DNA of 20,683 bases from an uncultured Desulfobacteraceae bacterium. GTDB lineage: Bacteria > Desulfobacterota > Desulfobacteria > Desulfobacterales > UBA2174. Positions 14,530 to 20,683 of the stretch are shown one piece after another; positions within the stretch are counted from its first letter, which is position 1, and every line of letters starts with the position of its first letter. The translations under genes were made by a program, and so were the position numbers. The stretch lies in the NCBI GenBank assembly GCA_937982505.1, contig CALJLV010000244.1:1-20683 (forward strand). Reading direction: 5' to 3'. The notes under the pieces are model-generated. The model was not told where the DNA came from and did not search any database. It was given only the letters and a program-made list of their open reading frames with translations.

Positions 14530-15038
14530 GGCACCTGCGCTCCTCCAAAGCGGTAAAGGCCCACCAGCGCCAGTCCCAAGGCATCCGAGGCGTGGTCCGG
14601 CCGTATCACCTGGGCGGCGCCCAGGGTCTGGCGCACCGCTGCCTCCAGTTGCGCCTTGCCCGCATTGCCGTTTCCGGTCAGCACCCGCTTGGCTTCCCGC
14701 ACCGCCACCTGGCGGGTCTCGAGCCCGTTCTGGCGGCCGGCCAAGAGGATCACCCCGGTCACCTTGCCCAGGGTCAGGCCGGACTTGGGGTAGCGCGCCA
14801 GGGAAAAAACATCCTCGACCACCATCAGATCGGGGGCCTCTTCAACCAACAGGCGGCACAATCTTTGGTGGATGGATTCCAGGCGCAATGCCAGAGGATG
14901 ATGGGCGGGCGTGCGAATCGTCCCATAGGCGAACCCGCTCACCCGCAGCGCTCGCCCGTGCACCAGACCGATACCGGTGGCGGCCAGCCCTGGATCGATC
15001 CCCAGCACCTTGACCCGCCTGCCGCCGCCGCGCCTCAA
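14526..15038 (-). CDS. ruvC: Holliday junction resolvase RuvC
   Basis: Endonuclease that cuts Holliday junctions symmetrically. From a TTG start it is 170 residues. Catalytic acidic residues are D15 (VLGIDPG), E75 (VVEDVF) and D152 in DHASDALGLAL; the residue three before D152 is H149, where the E. coli enzyme has Asp and some RuvCs, such as that of Thermus, have His. The TTG at 15038 overlaps the ybgF stop (TTGA) and has AAGGAG five bases upstream. The only other good candidate is a GTG at 15008, which would leave just one residue before LGIDPG. The start is therefore fairly, not fully, certain. Confidence 0.95.
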   Translation of the reverse strand: MRRGGGRRVKVLGIDPGLAATGIGLVHGRALRVSGFAYGTIRTPAHHPLALRLESIHQRLCRLLVEEAPDLMVVEDVFSLARYPKSGLTLGKVTGVILLAGRQNGLETRQVAVREAKRVLTGNGNAGKAQLEAAVRQTLGAAQVIRPDHASDALGLALVGLYRFGGAQVP

Positions 15039-15919
15039 TCGGTCTCCTTGACCTTTTGCCGGGCGATCTGGGCTTCATTGGATTTGGGATACTTGCGAAT
15101 CAGCTCCTTGAGGATCAACCGGGCATTGGCCTTGTCGCCAAGGTTGAAAAACGCAAGCCCCTGCTTGAGCAGGCAGGCCTCGATCTTGTTGCTGTCCGGA
15201 TAGTTCTCGATCACCTTCTGATATTCGAGGATGGCCTTCTCGTACCACTGTTCGCGGTAGTAGGTTTCTCCCAACCAGAATTGGGCGTTGCCGGCCAGCT
15301 TGGATTTCGGGTGAAGCGACAACAGCCGCTCGAACCCGCTCCGGGCGCCCTCCAGGGCGCCCCGGTCGAAATCCCGCTTGGCGGCGGCATAGAGTTCATC
15401 GGGAGACGCCGGAGGCGCCGGGGGCATGCCGCCTTGTGGTGGCTGGGCGCCGCCGCCGGCAGTCGGCACGGGGCCTGCCGGCACCTGCGCGGACGCGCCT
15501 GCCGGCGGCTCGGCAACTTCCAGATTGAGATAGGCTTCAATTGCCTGGACCCGGTAAAGACTTCTGGTCAGATCGTTTTCGAGTCTCGCCAGACGCCCCT
15601 GGTCATCGGTCTCCGTCAAGCGCTTGTTCAGCGCGTATTGGCTCTCCTCGATACGCCCCTGCAACTGGGCCACATCGGCCTTGATGCGCTCGAGTTCAGC
15701 GCGGCTTTCGGCCAACTGCCCCCGCAGGGTCTGCTCCTGGTGCTGGCCGCTCTGTTCGACGCTACTCACGCGCCGCTCCAGCGAAACCCGCGCGGACTCC
15801 AGCTCGGCCAGACGCAAGTCGTGCCGGGTGATATCCTCCTGGATCGAGCAGGCCCCGAGAAACACCGAACCCAGAACCACAAAGAGCCGATACATGTGCC
15901 GTCGTTTTGGATTGCGCAT
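15035..15919 (-). CDS. ybgF: Tol-Pal system protein YbgF/CpoB, predicted lipoprotein
   Basis: Envelope protein that in E. coli (as CpoB) binds TolA and coordinates peptidoglycan synthesis with outer-membrane constriction. 294 residues: signal peptide with lipobox LGAC (C24), coiled coil about 30-130, a Pro/Gly/Ala-rich linker about 135-170, then tetratricopeptide repeats to the end (LYAAAKRDFDRGALEGARSG, FWLGETYYREQWYEKAILEY, LLKQGLAFFNLGDKANARLI). E. coli CpoB is not lipidated; a lipobox is seen here. Starts at 15919 and 15895 are both possible and neither has a strong ribosome site. It follows pal but is separated by two terminator hairpins, and it is linked to ruvC by a stop/start overlap, so its expression may differ from tolQRAB-pal. 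Confidence 0.9.
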   Translation of the reverse strand: MRNPKRRHMYRLFVVLGSVFLGACSIQEDITRHDLRLAELESARVSLERRVSSVEQSGQHQEQTLRGQLAESRAELERIKADVAQLQGRIEESQYALNKRLTETDDQGRLARLENDLTRSLYRVQAIEAYLNLEVAEPPAGASAQVPAGPVPTAGGGAQPPQGGMPPAPPASPDELYAAAKRDFDRGALEGARSGFERLLSLHPKSKLAGNAQFWLGETYYREQWYEKAILEYQKVIENYPDSNKIEACLLKQGLAFFNLGDKANARLILKELIRKYPKSNEAQIARQKVKETD

Positions 15920-15928
15920 GGCATCAAC

Positions 15929-15954
15929 AAAAAAGCCCGCCTGAAGCGGCGGGC
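15929..15954 (-). terminator. Intrinsic terminator just upstream of ybgF
   Basis: On the minus strand GCCCGCC, loop GCTTCA, GGCGGGC is followed directly by TTTTTTG. The T-run ends only about 10 bases before the ATG of ybgF at 15919. It is the second of two tandem terminator-like structures after pal. Confidence 0.85.
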
Positions 15955-16004
15955 GCGAAGAGACATCCGGTCATGGCCGCCCTTCCGGGGCTGCGGACGG
16001 CCGG

Positions 16005-16038
16005 AAAAGGCGCATCGGCCCACAGCGGCCGATGCGCC
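16005..16038 (-). terminator. Intrinsic terminator after pal
   Basis: A perfect 12-bp stem, GGCGCATCGGCC with GGCCGATGCGCC around a 6-base loop, lies 12 bases after the pal stop and is followed on the minus strand by TTTTCC. The T-run is short, so some read-through is likely. Confidence 0.8.
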
Positions 16039-16050
16039 GGGGTGAAAACC

Positions 16051-16620
16051 TTACTGAATCACAAATTGCGCCCGCCGATTCTTGGCCCAGGCGGCTTCAT
16101 CCTGCCCCGGATCCAGAGGCCGTTCCTCCCCGTAGCTGATGGACGACAAGCGGGAGGCCGAAATCCCCATGTTGACCAGAAAGTTCTTGGCGCTCTGGGC
16201 GCGCCGTTCGCCCAAGGCCAGGTTGTACTCGTTGGTGCCCCGTTCGTCGCAGTGGCCTTCGACCATCACGGCGACCTGGGGGTTGGCGTTCAACCAGGCC
16301 GCCTTCTTCTTGAGGATGGCGACAGCCTCAGGCGTCAGGTCGGACCGGTCGAACTCGAAATGGACGTTCTCATTCTGGAACGCGGCAATCTCCCGCTGAC
16401 GGGCTTCTTCGGCCCGGCGCCGGGCTTCTTCCTCGGCCGCCAGCCGGGCGGCTTCGGCCGCTTTCCGGGCGCGCTCGGCCTCCAGGGCCGCCTGATCCTG
16501 CCCTGTCGCCTGGCTCACCTCGGCATCGGCCTTGACCGCCTGCTTGGCGCATCCCGTGCTGAGCAGCAAGCCCGGCACGACCACCAGCAAAGCCAACACC
16601 ATCCACCACTTGTTCCGCAT
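16051..16620 (-). CDS. pal: Peptidoglycan-associated lipoprotein Pal
   Basis: Outer-membrane lipoprotein that anchors the membrane to peptidoglycan and docks TolB. 189 residues from the ATG at 16620, which has AAGGAGG upstream. The signal peptide ends at the lipobox STGC (C24). The C-terminal OmpA-like domain (about 84-189) has VHFEFDRSDLTPEA, the VEGHCDERGTNEYNLALGERRA core that binds peptidoglycan, and SYGEERPL. Between lipobox and domain lies an Ala/Glu/Arg-rich helix (about residues 43-80) that is longer and more charged than in enteric Pal and resembles the repeat at the left edge of the window. It lies 41 bases after tolB and is the last gene before two terminators. Confidence 0.96.
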   Translation of the reverse strand: MRNKWWMVLALLVVVPGLLLSTGCAKQAVKADAEVSQATGQDQAALEAERARKAAEAARLAAEEEARRRAEEARQREIAAFQNENVHFEFDRSDLTPEAVAILKKKAAWLNANPQVAVMVEGHCDERGTNEYNLALGERRAQSAKNFLVNMGISASRLSSISYGEERPLDPGQDEAAWAKNRRAQFVIQ

Positions 16621-16661
16621 GTTTCCTCCTTTGTTGTCACCCGACTCTCTATTGAACGTTG

Positions 16662-18026
16662 TTATTGGATTCCTCCAGGAGACCAGCTCGGCATGCTCTG
16701 CGCTCCAGGCAGAGTCAATAACCGGCGCTGATCGGTACCGAAGGCGGTCATCACATAGATCCTGGAGGTGCCTTCGCGCGTGGAGCTGAATGCGATCAGC
16801 GAGCCGTCCGGCGACCAGGTCGCCGACTCGTTGTCTCCGCTGTCGCGGGTCAACTGGGCGATGGCGCGGGTCCTGAGATCGATGACGTAAATATCGATCC
16901 GGTTCTTGACCATCCCCGTATAAGCAATACGGTCGCCCTTGGGCGACCAACTTGGCTGTGTATTATAGTTGCCCTCGAAAGTCAAGCGTTCCGATTGTCC
17001 GGACCCCAGATCCATCACATAAATCTGAGGGCTCCCGGCCCGTTTGGAGACGAAGGCCATCCGTTTTCCGTCGGGTGAAAAGGTCGGTGACACATCGATA
17101 TCCGGTTGCTGCGTCAGCCTTTTGACGATGTCCCCAGCGCCGGTCAACAGATAGATCTCCTGATCCCCCGACACGGACAAGGTGGCGCCCAGCTCGAAAC
17201 GCCCAGGTACCCACCCTCCGTTGAGGTTCAGACCGGCCTGGGACACCACGGCCCCGCGCTTGTCGGTGCGGTGGCGGATGTAAAGTTCGGCGCGATCCTT
17301 GCGGTAAGCGGTATAGCTGATCCACTGGCCGTCCGAAGACCAGCTCGGGCGCAAACTGATGCTCTGATGGCGGGTGAACGGTTGCGGGTCGTATCCGTCG
17401 AAATCGCAGGTATAGATCTCCTTTTGACCAGAACCTGTCGAGACAAAGGCAATCTTGCTTTCAAAAGGGCCCGCACTGCCCGTCAGATGCAACAGCACCT
17501 CGGCGCAAAACCGCCTCACCAGCCGCCGGTAATCGGAGGCCCGAGCCGCATAACGCTTGCCCAAGAGGAGCTGCTGCTTGACCGTGTCGAAAAGCCGCAG
17601 CTCCATTTCCACCACGTCTTCATCCAGGGCCGTCAGGCCGGTGATGAGCAGATCGCTGCCGATCTCTTTCCAGGCCTTGAAATCCACATCCGCCTGAGTG
17701 ACCCCCATCTTGCTCGGGTCGATGAGGTAGGCCGCCGGATCGACAATCATGAAATAACCCGTGAAATTGAGTGTATCACTCATCAGCCGGGAACCCTCGG
17801 CAGCCAGACGATCCACCTCCGCGCCGGGATTGAGGGTCCTGAACTGCGGAATCGCAATGGGGATCTTGCGCAAAAAAGGATTGGTCAGGTCGATATACCC
17901 ATAATCGGCCGCCGCACCCCGGGAAGGGGACACCGCGAGCGCGGCGAGCCACAGCAACCCGATAACCAGGTAAAAACCGATGGACCGTCCAGGACAATGA
18001 CCGGTGTGGGGGCGTATCTGATTCAT
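16662..18026 (-). CDS. tolB: Tol-Pal system beta-propeller protein TolB
   Basis: Periplasmic protein that binds Pal and TolA. 454 residues, slightly longer than E. coli TolB. A signal peptide (about residues 1-40, ending near SRGAAA) precedes the N-terminal domain (IDLTNPFLRKIPIAIPQF, SRLMSDTLNFTGYF, WKEIGSDLLITG). The C-terminal six-bladed propeller follows, with repeats such as LRPSWSSDGQWISYTAY, VSPTFSPDGKRMAFVSKR, TQPSWSPKGDRIAYTG and SATWSPDGSLIAFSSTR. The ATG at 18026 has AGAGAGG just upstream. Sixty-four bases separate it from tolA. The Pro/Gly-rich end PSWSPGGIQ is intact. Confidence 0.96.
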   Translation of the reverse strand: MNQIRPHTGHCPGRSIGFYLVIGLLWLAALAVSPSRGAAADYGYIDLTNPFLRKIPIAIPQFRTLNPGAEVDRLAAEGSRLMSDTLNFTGYFMIVDPAAYLIDPSKMGVTQADVDFKAWKEIGSDLLITGLTALDEDVVEMELRLFDTVKQQLLLGKRYAARASDYRRLVRRFCAEVLLHLTGSAGPFESKIAFVSTGSGQKEIYTCDFDGYDPQPFTRHQSISLRPSWSSDGQWISYTAYRKDRAELYIRHRTDKRGAVVSQAGLNLNGGWVPGRFELGATLSVSGDQEIYLLTGAGDIVKRLTQQPDIDVSPTFSPDGKRMAFVSKRAGSPQIYVMDLGSGQSERLTFEGNYNTQPSWSPKGDRIAYTGMVKNRIDIYVIDLRTRAIAQLTRDSGDNESATWSPDGSLIAFSSTREGTSRIYVMTAFGTDQRRLLTLPGAQSMPSWSPGGIQ

Positions 18027-18090
18027 GATCCTCTCTGTCCAGCGCTGAAACCTTCGATTGGCGCGGCTTGCGTGATCGATGAAGCCCAAC

Positions 18091-19065
18091 TCAGCGCATC
18101 ACCCCCTGGGGGGTAAAGCGCAGGCCTACCGTCACGAATGGGCGCCCCAGATCCTTGGGATGGGGCGGCAGGGGGTTGGATTTCAGAATGGCCCGCCGGG
18201 CGGATTCGTCAAGGTAGCTGTTTCCCGAGGACCTGTCAAACCAGATGTCTTGAATTTGCCCGTTGGGCAGCACCTTGAAGGCGACCTCGGCCACCAGGTC
18301 GCCATGGCCGGCGGTCAGAACCTCCGAAAGAGCCCAGTTTCGATTGACCTCGTAGGCGATTTCCAGCCGGTAGACGTCAATCGGCTCCAGCCCCAGGCTC
18401 CCGCCGCCTCTGCCCCCCCCGGAAATCCCGCCGGAAGCCTCCTGGCGCTTGAGCCGTTCGATGCCCGCATTGCCCGTATTGGCGGCCTTGAGTCGTTGGA
18501 TGGCTTCCGCCACGGCCGCAGGCCGTCCCGTGTCAACGGCGGCTTCGATTTTTTCGATGGCTTTCTGGACCGTGGCCTCGGGCTTGAACGTTTCTTTCTT
18601 GACACTTGTTTTGACCGGCGGCACGACCTCGGCCGGGGCTTCCGTCTTGGGCGGCGCCAGGGACACGGCCTTTTCCGGGACCACGGCAGGCGCGGGCGGC
18701 ACCGGGGTCGGGGCTTTGACCGGTGGCGGGGGCAGCACACTTTCGGTCTTTGCCGGCGGCGGGGCCGGAGCCGCTGGAGCGGGCACCGGCTTCGCCGGCG
18801 CCGGCGCGGCGGGTGCTGGCGCAGCGGGGCGGGGCGCCGGCGCCGCGGCCGGACCGCCGGGCGCCAGTTCACTCAGCGACACCATGGTCACGTTGATCAC
18901 CGATGGCAATCGGCTGCGTTCGGGGGCCCAGCGCGGCATGAAAAAGGCCGCCAGGATCAGCAGCACGTGGCCCAGCACCGAAACGGCCCACGGAATGGCC
19001 TGGGCACGGCTACCGTTTTCTCCCCCCGCGAAACTGCTGGAAGTCCGAAGTTGCACGCGCACCAC
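18091..19065 (-). CDS. tolA: TolA/TonB-type energy-transducing protein
   Basis: Inner-membrane protein linking TolQR to TolB-Pal across the periplasm. 324 residues: a cytoplasmic N terminus, one membrane segment (about 24-43) containing S29, H33 and L38, spaced as in the SHLS motif that contacts TolQ/ExbB, then a long Pro/Ala/Lys-rich region (about 67-155). A short helical part (VQKAIEKIEAAVDT) and a Gly-rich hinge lead to a TonB/TolA-like C-terminal domain (about 235-324; GDLVAEVAFKVLPNGQIQDI, LDESARRAILKSNPLPPHP). The long Ala/Lys helix of enteric TolA is replaced by a TonB-like proline spacer. Position between tolR and tolB supports TolA. The start is a GTG at 19065, with other GTG codons at 19062 and 19056, 8 bases after tolR; the exact one is uncertain. 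Confidence 0.88.
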   Translation of the reverse strand: MVRVQLRTSSSFAGGENGSRAQAIPWAVSVLGHVLLILAAFFMPRWAPERSRLPSVINVTMVSLSELAPGGPAAAPAPRPAAPAPAAPAPAKPVPAPAAPAPPPAKTESVLPPPPVKAPTPVPPAPAVVPEKAVSLAPPKTEAPAEVVPPVKTSVKKETFKPEATVQKAIEKIEAAVDTGRPAAVAEAIQRLKAANTGNAGIERLKRQEASGGISGGGRGGGSLGLEPIDVYRLEIAYEVNRNWALSEVLTAGHGDLVAEVAFKVLPNGQIQDIWFDRSSGNSYLDESARRAILKSNPLPPHPKDLGRPFVTVGLRFTPQGVMR

Positions 19066-19073
19066 CCCAGAGA

Positions 19074-19502
19074 TCAGGCCGGCGGCGCCTGGCTGTCTTT
19101 GTCCGGCGGCAAGGTCACCATTCCCAGCCGATCGACCCCGGCGTTCTTGATCTCGGCCATCACCCGGACCACGACCCCGTAAGGGATGTCCTTGTCCGCT
19201 CGCAGGTAGACCTCGCGGTCGCTGCGGGTATCGAGGATCGTTGCCAATTTTTGGCTCAGGAAGTCGACCGGCACCTCATAATCGCTGATGAAGATCCTGT
19301 TCTGGGCGTCGATGGAGACCACCAGGGGTTCTTTTTCGGTGGTGATCGGCTCGGCGGTCACTTCCGGCAGGGCCACATCGACCCCTTGAACCATCATGGG
19401 GGCGGTCACCATGAAAATAATCAGCAGCACCAGCATCACGTCCACGAAGGGCGTCACATTGATCTCGGACATCATGCTGTCATGGCCATTGCCCGTCTTC
19501 AT
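19074..19502 (-). CDS. tolR: TolR, ExbD/TolR family proton-channel subunit
   Basis: Inner-membrane partner of TolQ in the proton-driven motor. 142 residues: short cytoplasmic N terminus with the conserved SEINVTPFVDVMLVLLIIFM segment, whose D21 corresponds to the proton-carrying aspartate, then a periplasmic domain (VYLRADKDIPYGVVVRVMAEIKNAGV). Its ATG overlaps the tolQ stop (ATGA), so translation is coupled. Confidence 0.97.
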   Translation of the reverse strand: MKTGNGHDSMMSEINVTPFVDVMLVLLIIFMVTAPMMVQGVDVALPEVTAEPITTEKEPLVVSIDAQNRIFISDYEVPVDFLSQKLATILDTRSDREVYLRADKDIPYGVVVRVMAEIKNAGVDRLGMVTLPPDKDSQAPPA

Positions 19503-20218
19503 CGCCGCCCCCCTTCGGGAATCAGGATGTCGCGCTCGACGATATTCAGAAAGTCGGCGGCAAAGTTGTTCAGTTCGGTTTCGATGAGACGAATCTTCTG
19601 GGTAAAGAAGTTGTAGGCGATCACCGCTGGAATCGCGGCCGCCAGGCCGGCAGCGGTGGCCACCAGGGCCTCCGAAATCCCCGGGGCAACCACGGCCAGG
19701 CTCGCCGATCCACGCAGCCCGATGCCGTGAAACGAGTTCATGATCCCCCAGACGGTGCCGAAGAGCCCGATGAAGGGGGTGGTGTTGCCGGTGGTGGCCA
19801 GAAAAGGCACCATCTGTCCCATCCGGGCCACCTCGCTGTTGATGGCCCGCCGCAAGGAACGACGGACATTGTCAGCCCCGGGAAGACGCCCCCCGAAGCA
19901 GGGGACTTCACCAGCTTCGGCGGTTCCGGCCGAACGCTGCAGTTTTTTCAGTTCGATGTAACCGACGCGAAACACTCGCGCCACCGGACTGCCCATCAGC
20001 AGTTTGGCGCGGTTGAAGGCTTCGGTCAGATCGTTGCTCTTCCAGAAAAAGTCAGCGAAATGGGCCGATTCCTGCACGGCGCGCCGCATGTAGCGGTACT
20101 TCATGATGATGATCGCCCAGCTACTTACCGAAAAAAACAACAGCAGGAACAACACGAGCTGAACCATCAGCCCGGCGTTGAGAATCATGTGGATCAAGTC
20201 CAGATCGGAAGGCAGCAT
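19499..20218 (-). CDS. tolQ: TolQ, ExbB/TolQ family motor protein
   Basis: Inner-membrane pentameric part of the Tol motor. 239 residues with three hydrophobic segments at about 17-39, 137-162 and 180-204 and a large cytoplasmic loop between the first two. The family core LATTGNTTPFIGLFGTVWGIM, with the channel threonines, and ISEALVATAAGLAAAIPAVIAYNFF are intact. The ATG at 20218 has GGAG nine bases upstream. It is the first gene of tolQRAB-pal; no ybgC lies upstream, unlike in enteric bacteria. Confidence 0.97.
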   Translation of the reverse strand: MLPSDLDLIHMILNAGLMVQLVLFLLLFFSVSSWAIIIMKYRYMRRAVQESAHFADFFWKSNDLTEAFNRAKLLMGSPVARVFRVGYIELKKLQRSAGTAEAGEVPCFGGRLPGADNVRRSLRRAINSEVARMGQMVPFLATTGNTTPFIGLFGTVWGIMNSFHGIGLRGSASLAVVAPGISEALVATAAGLAAAIPAVIAYNFFTQKIRLIETELNNFAADFLNIVERDILIPEGGRR

Positions 20219-20247
20219 GCCGCTTTACTCCACGAAAGGTCCAAAAA

Positions 20248-20275
20248 AGTATAGGGTTTCCCAATGATGACAAAA
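20248..20275 (-). promoter_or_regulatory. Candidate tolQRAB-pal promoter
   Basis: On the minus strand TATACT (20253-20248), 5 of 6 matches to the -10 consensus, lies about 30 bases before the tolQ ATG. The -35 region is weak: TTTTGT at 16-base spacing. The stretch upstream is AT-rich, unlike the rest of the window. Confidence 0.45.
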
Positions 20276-20466
20276 CGTACTAAAAATACAGTAATTTTTG
20301 GCAGGAAAGGTAAACAAGTTCGCCACCGGTGTCAAGAACCTTTCGCTGGGCGCCCCGTGGACCTCCATGCCTGCTCCGGGCCTCTTCCCCGGAACGGTGT
20401 CAAACCCTGAGAAGGCTGCCATGGCCCATCCCCGCCAGAACCGGACCTGGACCGAAATCCGCGCCC

Positions 20467-20488
20467 CCGGACCTTCCGGACCTTCCGG
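20467..20488. repeat. 9-bp tandem repeat (CCGGACCTT)
   Basis: Two full copies (20467-20475, 20476-20484) and a partial third (CCGG, 20485-20488), upstream of the probable sdhC promoter. Could be chance in GC-rich DNA or a regulator site. Confidence 0.6.
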
Positions 20489-20491
20489 CGA

Positions 20492-20521
20492 CCCCTGTAT
20501 CATAATATAGGTCAACAGGGG
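20492..20521. promoter_or_regulatory. Inverted repeat upstream of sdhC promoter
   Basis: CCCCTGT (20492-20498) and ACAGGGG (20515-20521) flank a 16-base AT-rich spacer that contains ATAATATAG. It ends 10 bases before the -35 box of the candidate promoter, a fitting place for an activator or repressor site; no known regulator motif is recognised. Confidence 0.4.
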
Positions 20522-20531
20522 TGGATAATCA

Positions 20532-20560
20532 TTGACAGCCCATACCCAAACCAATAAAAG
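20532..20560 (+). promoter_or_regulatory. Candidate promoter for the right-edge gene
   Basis: A perfect TTGACA (20532-20537), 17-base spacer and TAAAAG (20555-20560, 4 of 6). It lies about 70 bases before the ATG at 20629 and is one of the best sigma-70 matches in the window. Confidence 0.55.
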
Positions 20561-20628
20561 TGCCAGGTTGGTGGCAGGAAAAGGTTGCCGCGTAAGCACC
20601 TTGACTGAAAGACAGGGAGGAAGACCCG

Positions 20629-20683
20629 ATGCACTGGTTTCTGGAGGCCTATGGCACGGCCATCGGCAAGAAGGCGGCGATGG
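20629..20683 (+). CDS. sdhC: Probable succinate dehydrogenase/fumarate reductase cytochrome b subunit, N-terminal fragment
   Basis: Only 18 codons lie inside the window; the gene continues off the right edge. The start ATG has GGGAGG eight bases upstream. The peptide begins MHWFLEAYGTAIGKKAAM; an aromatic N terminus followed by (S/A)IGKK and a hydrophobic run is typical of the cytochrome b558-type SdhC/FrdC subunits of Desulfobacterota and Bacteroidota, which anchor the enzyme in the membrane and bind heme. With so little sequence the identification is tentative. Confidence 0.55.
   Translation, partial: MHWFLEAYGTAIGKKAAM

Larger units (their letters stand above)
20219..20628. other. Divergent intergenic region tolQ / probable sdhC
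   Basis: A 410-base gap. It holds candidate promoters in both directions, a 9-bp tandem repeat and a 7-bp inverted repeat. Two open frames cross it (70 codons + at 20298-20510, and 124 codons - at 20225-20599) but neither shows a protein motif, and the minus one ends beside the tolQ start. I regard the region as regulatory or non-coding. Confidence 0.6.

Noticed and set aside
18640..18860. Low-complexity GC-rich stretch that looks like a repeat array
   Set aside because: It encodes the Pro/Ala/Lys spacer of TolA in frame; there is no constant repeat plus unique spacer as in a CRISPR array.
20263..20296. LexA-like box, because the minus strand contains TACTGTAT
   Set aside because: The second half ACAG is not at the spacing required for a CTGT-N8-ACAG site; only one half-site is present.
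20225..20599. A 124-codon minus-strand frame between tolQ and the right-edge gene
   Set aside because: It covers both candidate promoters, shows no motif and has no ribosome site; treated as non-coding.

Overview
The window is a GC-rich, gene-dense chromosomal segment of a Gram-negative bacterium. It holds 19 protein genes that I call complete, plus one gene cut by each edge. The Tol-Pal envelope genes, lipoprotein signals, the YbgF-RuvCAB arrangement and the start of what looks like a succinate dehydrogenase/fumarate reductase cytochrome b gene suggest a Desulfobacterota (former Deltaproteobacteria) relative. That placement is inference from protein flavour and gene content; no rRNA or other decisive marker is present. 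I see no tRNA, rRNA, CRISPR array, insertion sequence or prophage gene.

Layout, left to right. (1) 1-890, +: the C-terminal part of an unrecognised single-pass membrane protein with an EEEAR-rich tandem-repeat helix. (2) 958-8660, all -: yejB, yejE, yejA, an OppD-type ATPase, an OppF-type ATPase and, last, glpK (glycerol kinase). This looks like a YejABEF-type peptide importer whose ATPase is split in two and whose operon ends in glpK. (3) 9042-10244, +: an M24 (Xaa-Pro aminopeptidase-like) metallopeptidase, divergent from the importer. (4) 10310-11180, -: rplM-rpsI, ending in a strong intrinsic terminator. (5) 11349-12840, +: a CYTH (CyaB-like) protein and an endonuclease/exonuclease/phosphatase (EEP) protein, closely spaced and divergent from rplM. 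(6) 12872-15919, -: ybgF-ruvC-ruvA-ruvB, with 4-base overlaps at all three junctions. (7) 16051-20218, -: tolQ-tolR-tolA-tolB-pal, closed by two terminator-like hairpins that separate it from ybgF. (8) 20629 to the edge, +: start of a probable sdhC.

How the genes fit together: Yej-type proteins would bind and import oligopeptides, and the divergent M24 enzyme could trim them in the cytoplasm. TolQ-TolR-TolA form the proton-driven inner-membrane machine that acts through TolB and Pal on the outer membrane. YbgF is normally the last Tol partner, but here it is translationally linked to the RuvABC Holliday-junction resolvasome instead.

Most of the window is ordinary housekeeping DNA, and I did not find a convincing undescribed system. 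The points most worth a second look are the tandem terminators between pal and ybgF, the inverted repeat that carries two outward-facing TTGACA boxes between rplM and the CYTH gene, the glpK-ended peptide-transport operon, and the helical repeat protein at the left edge.
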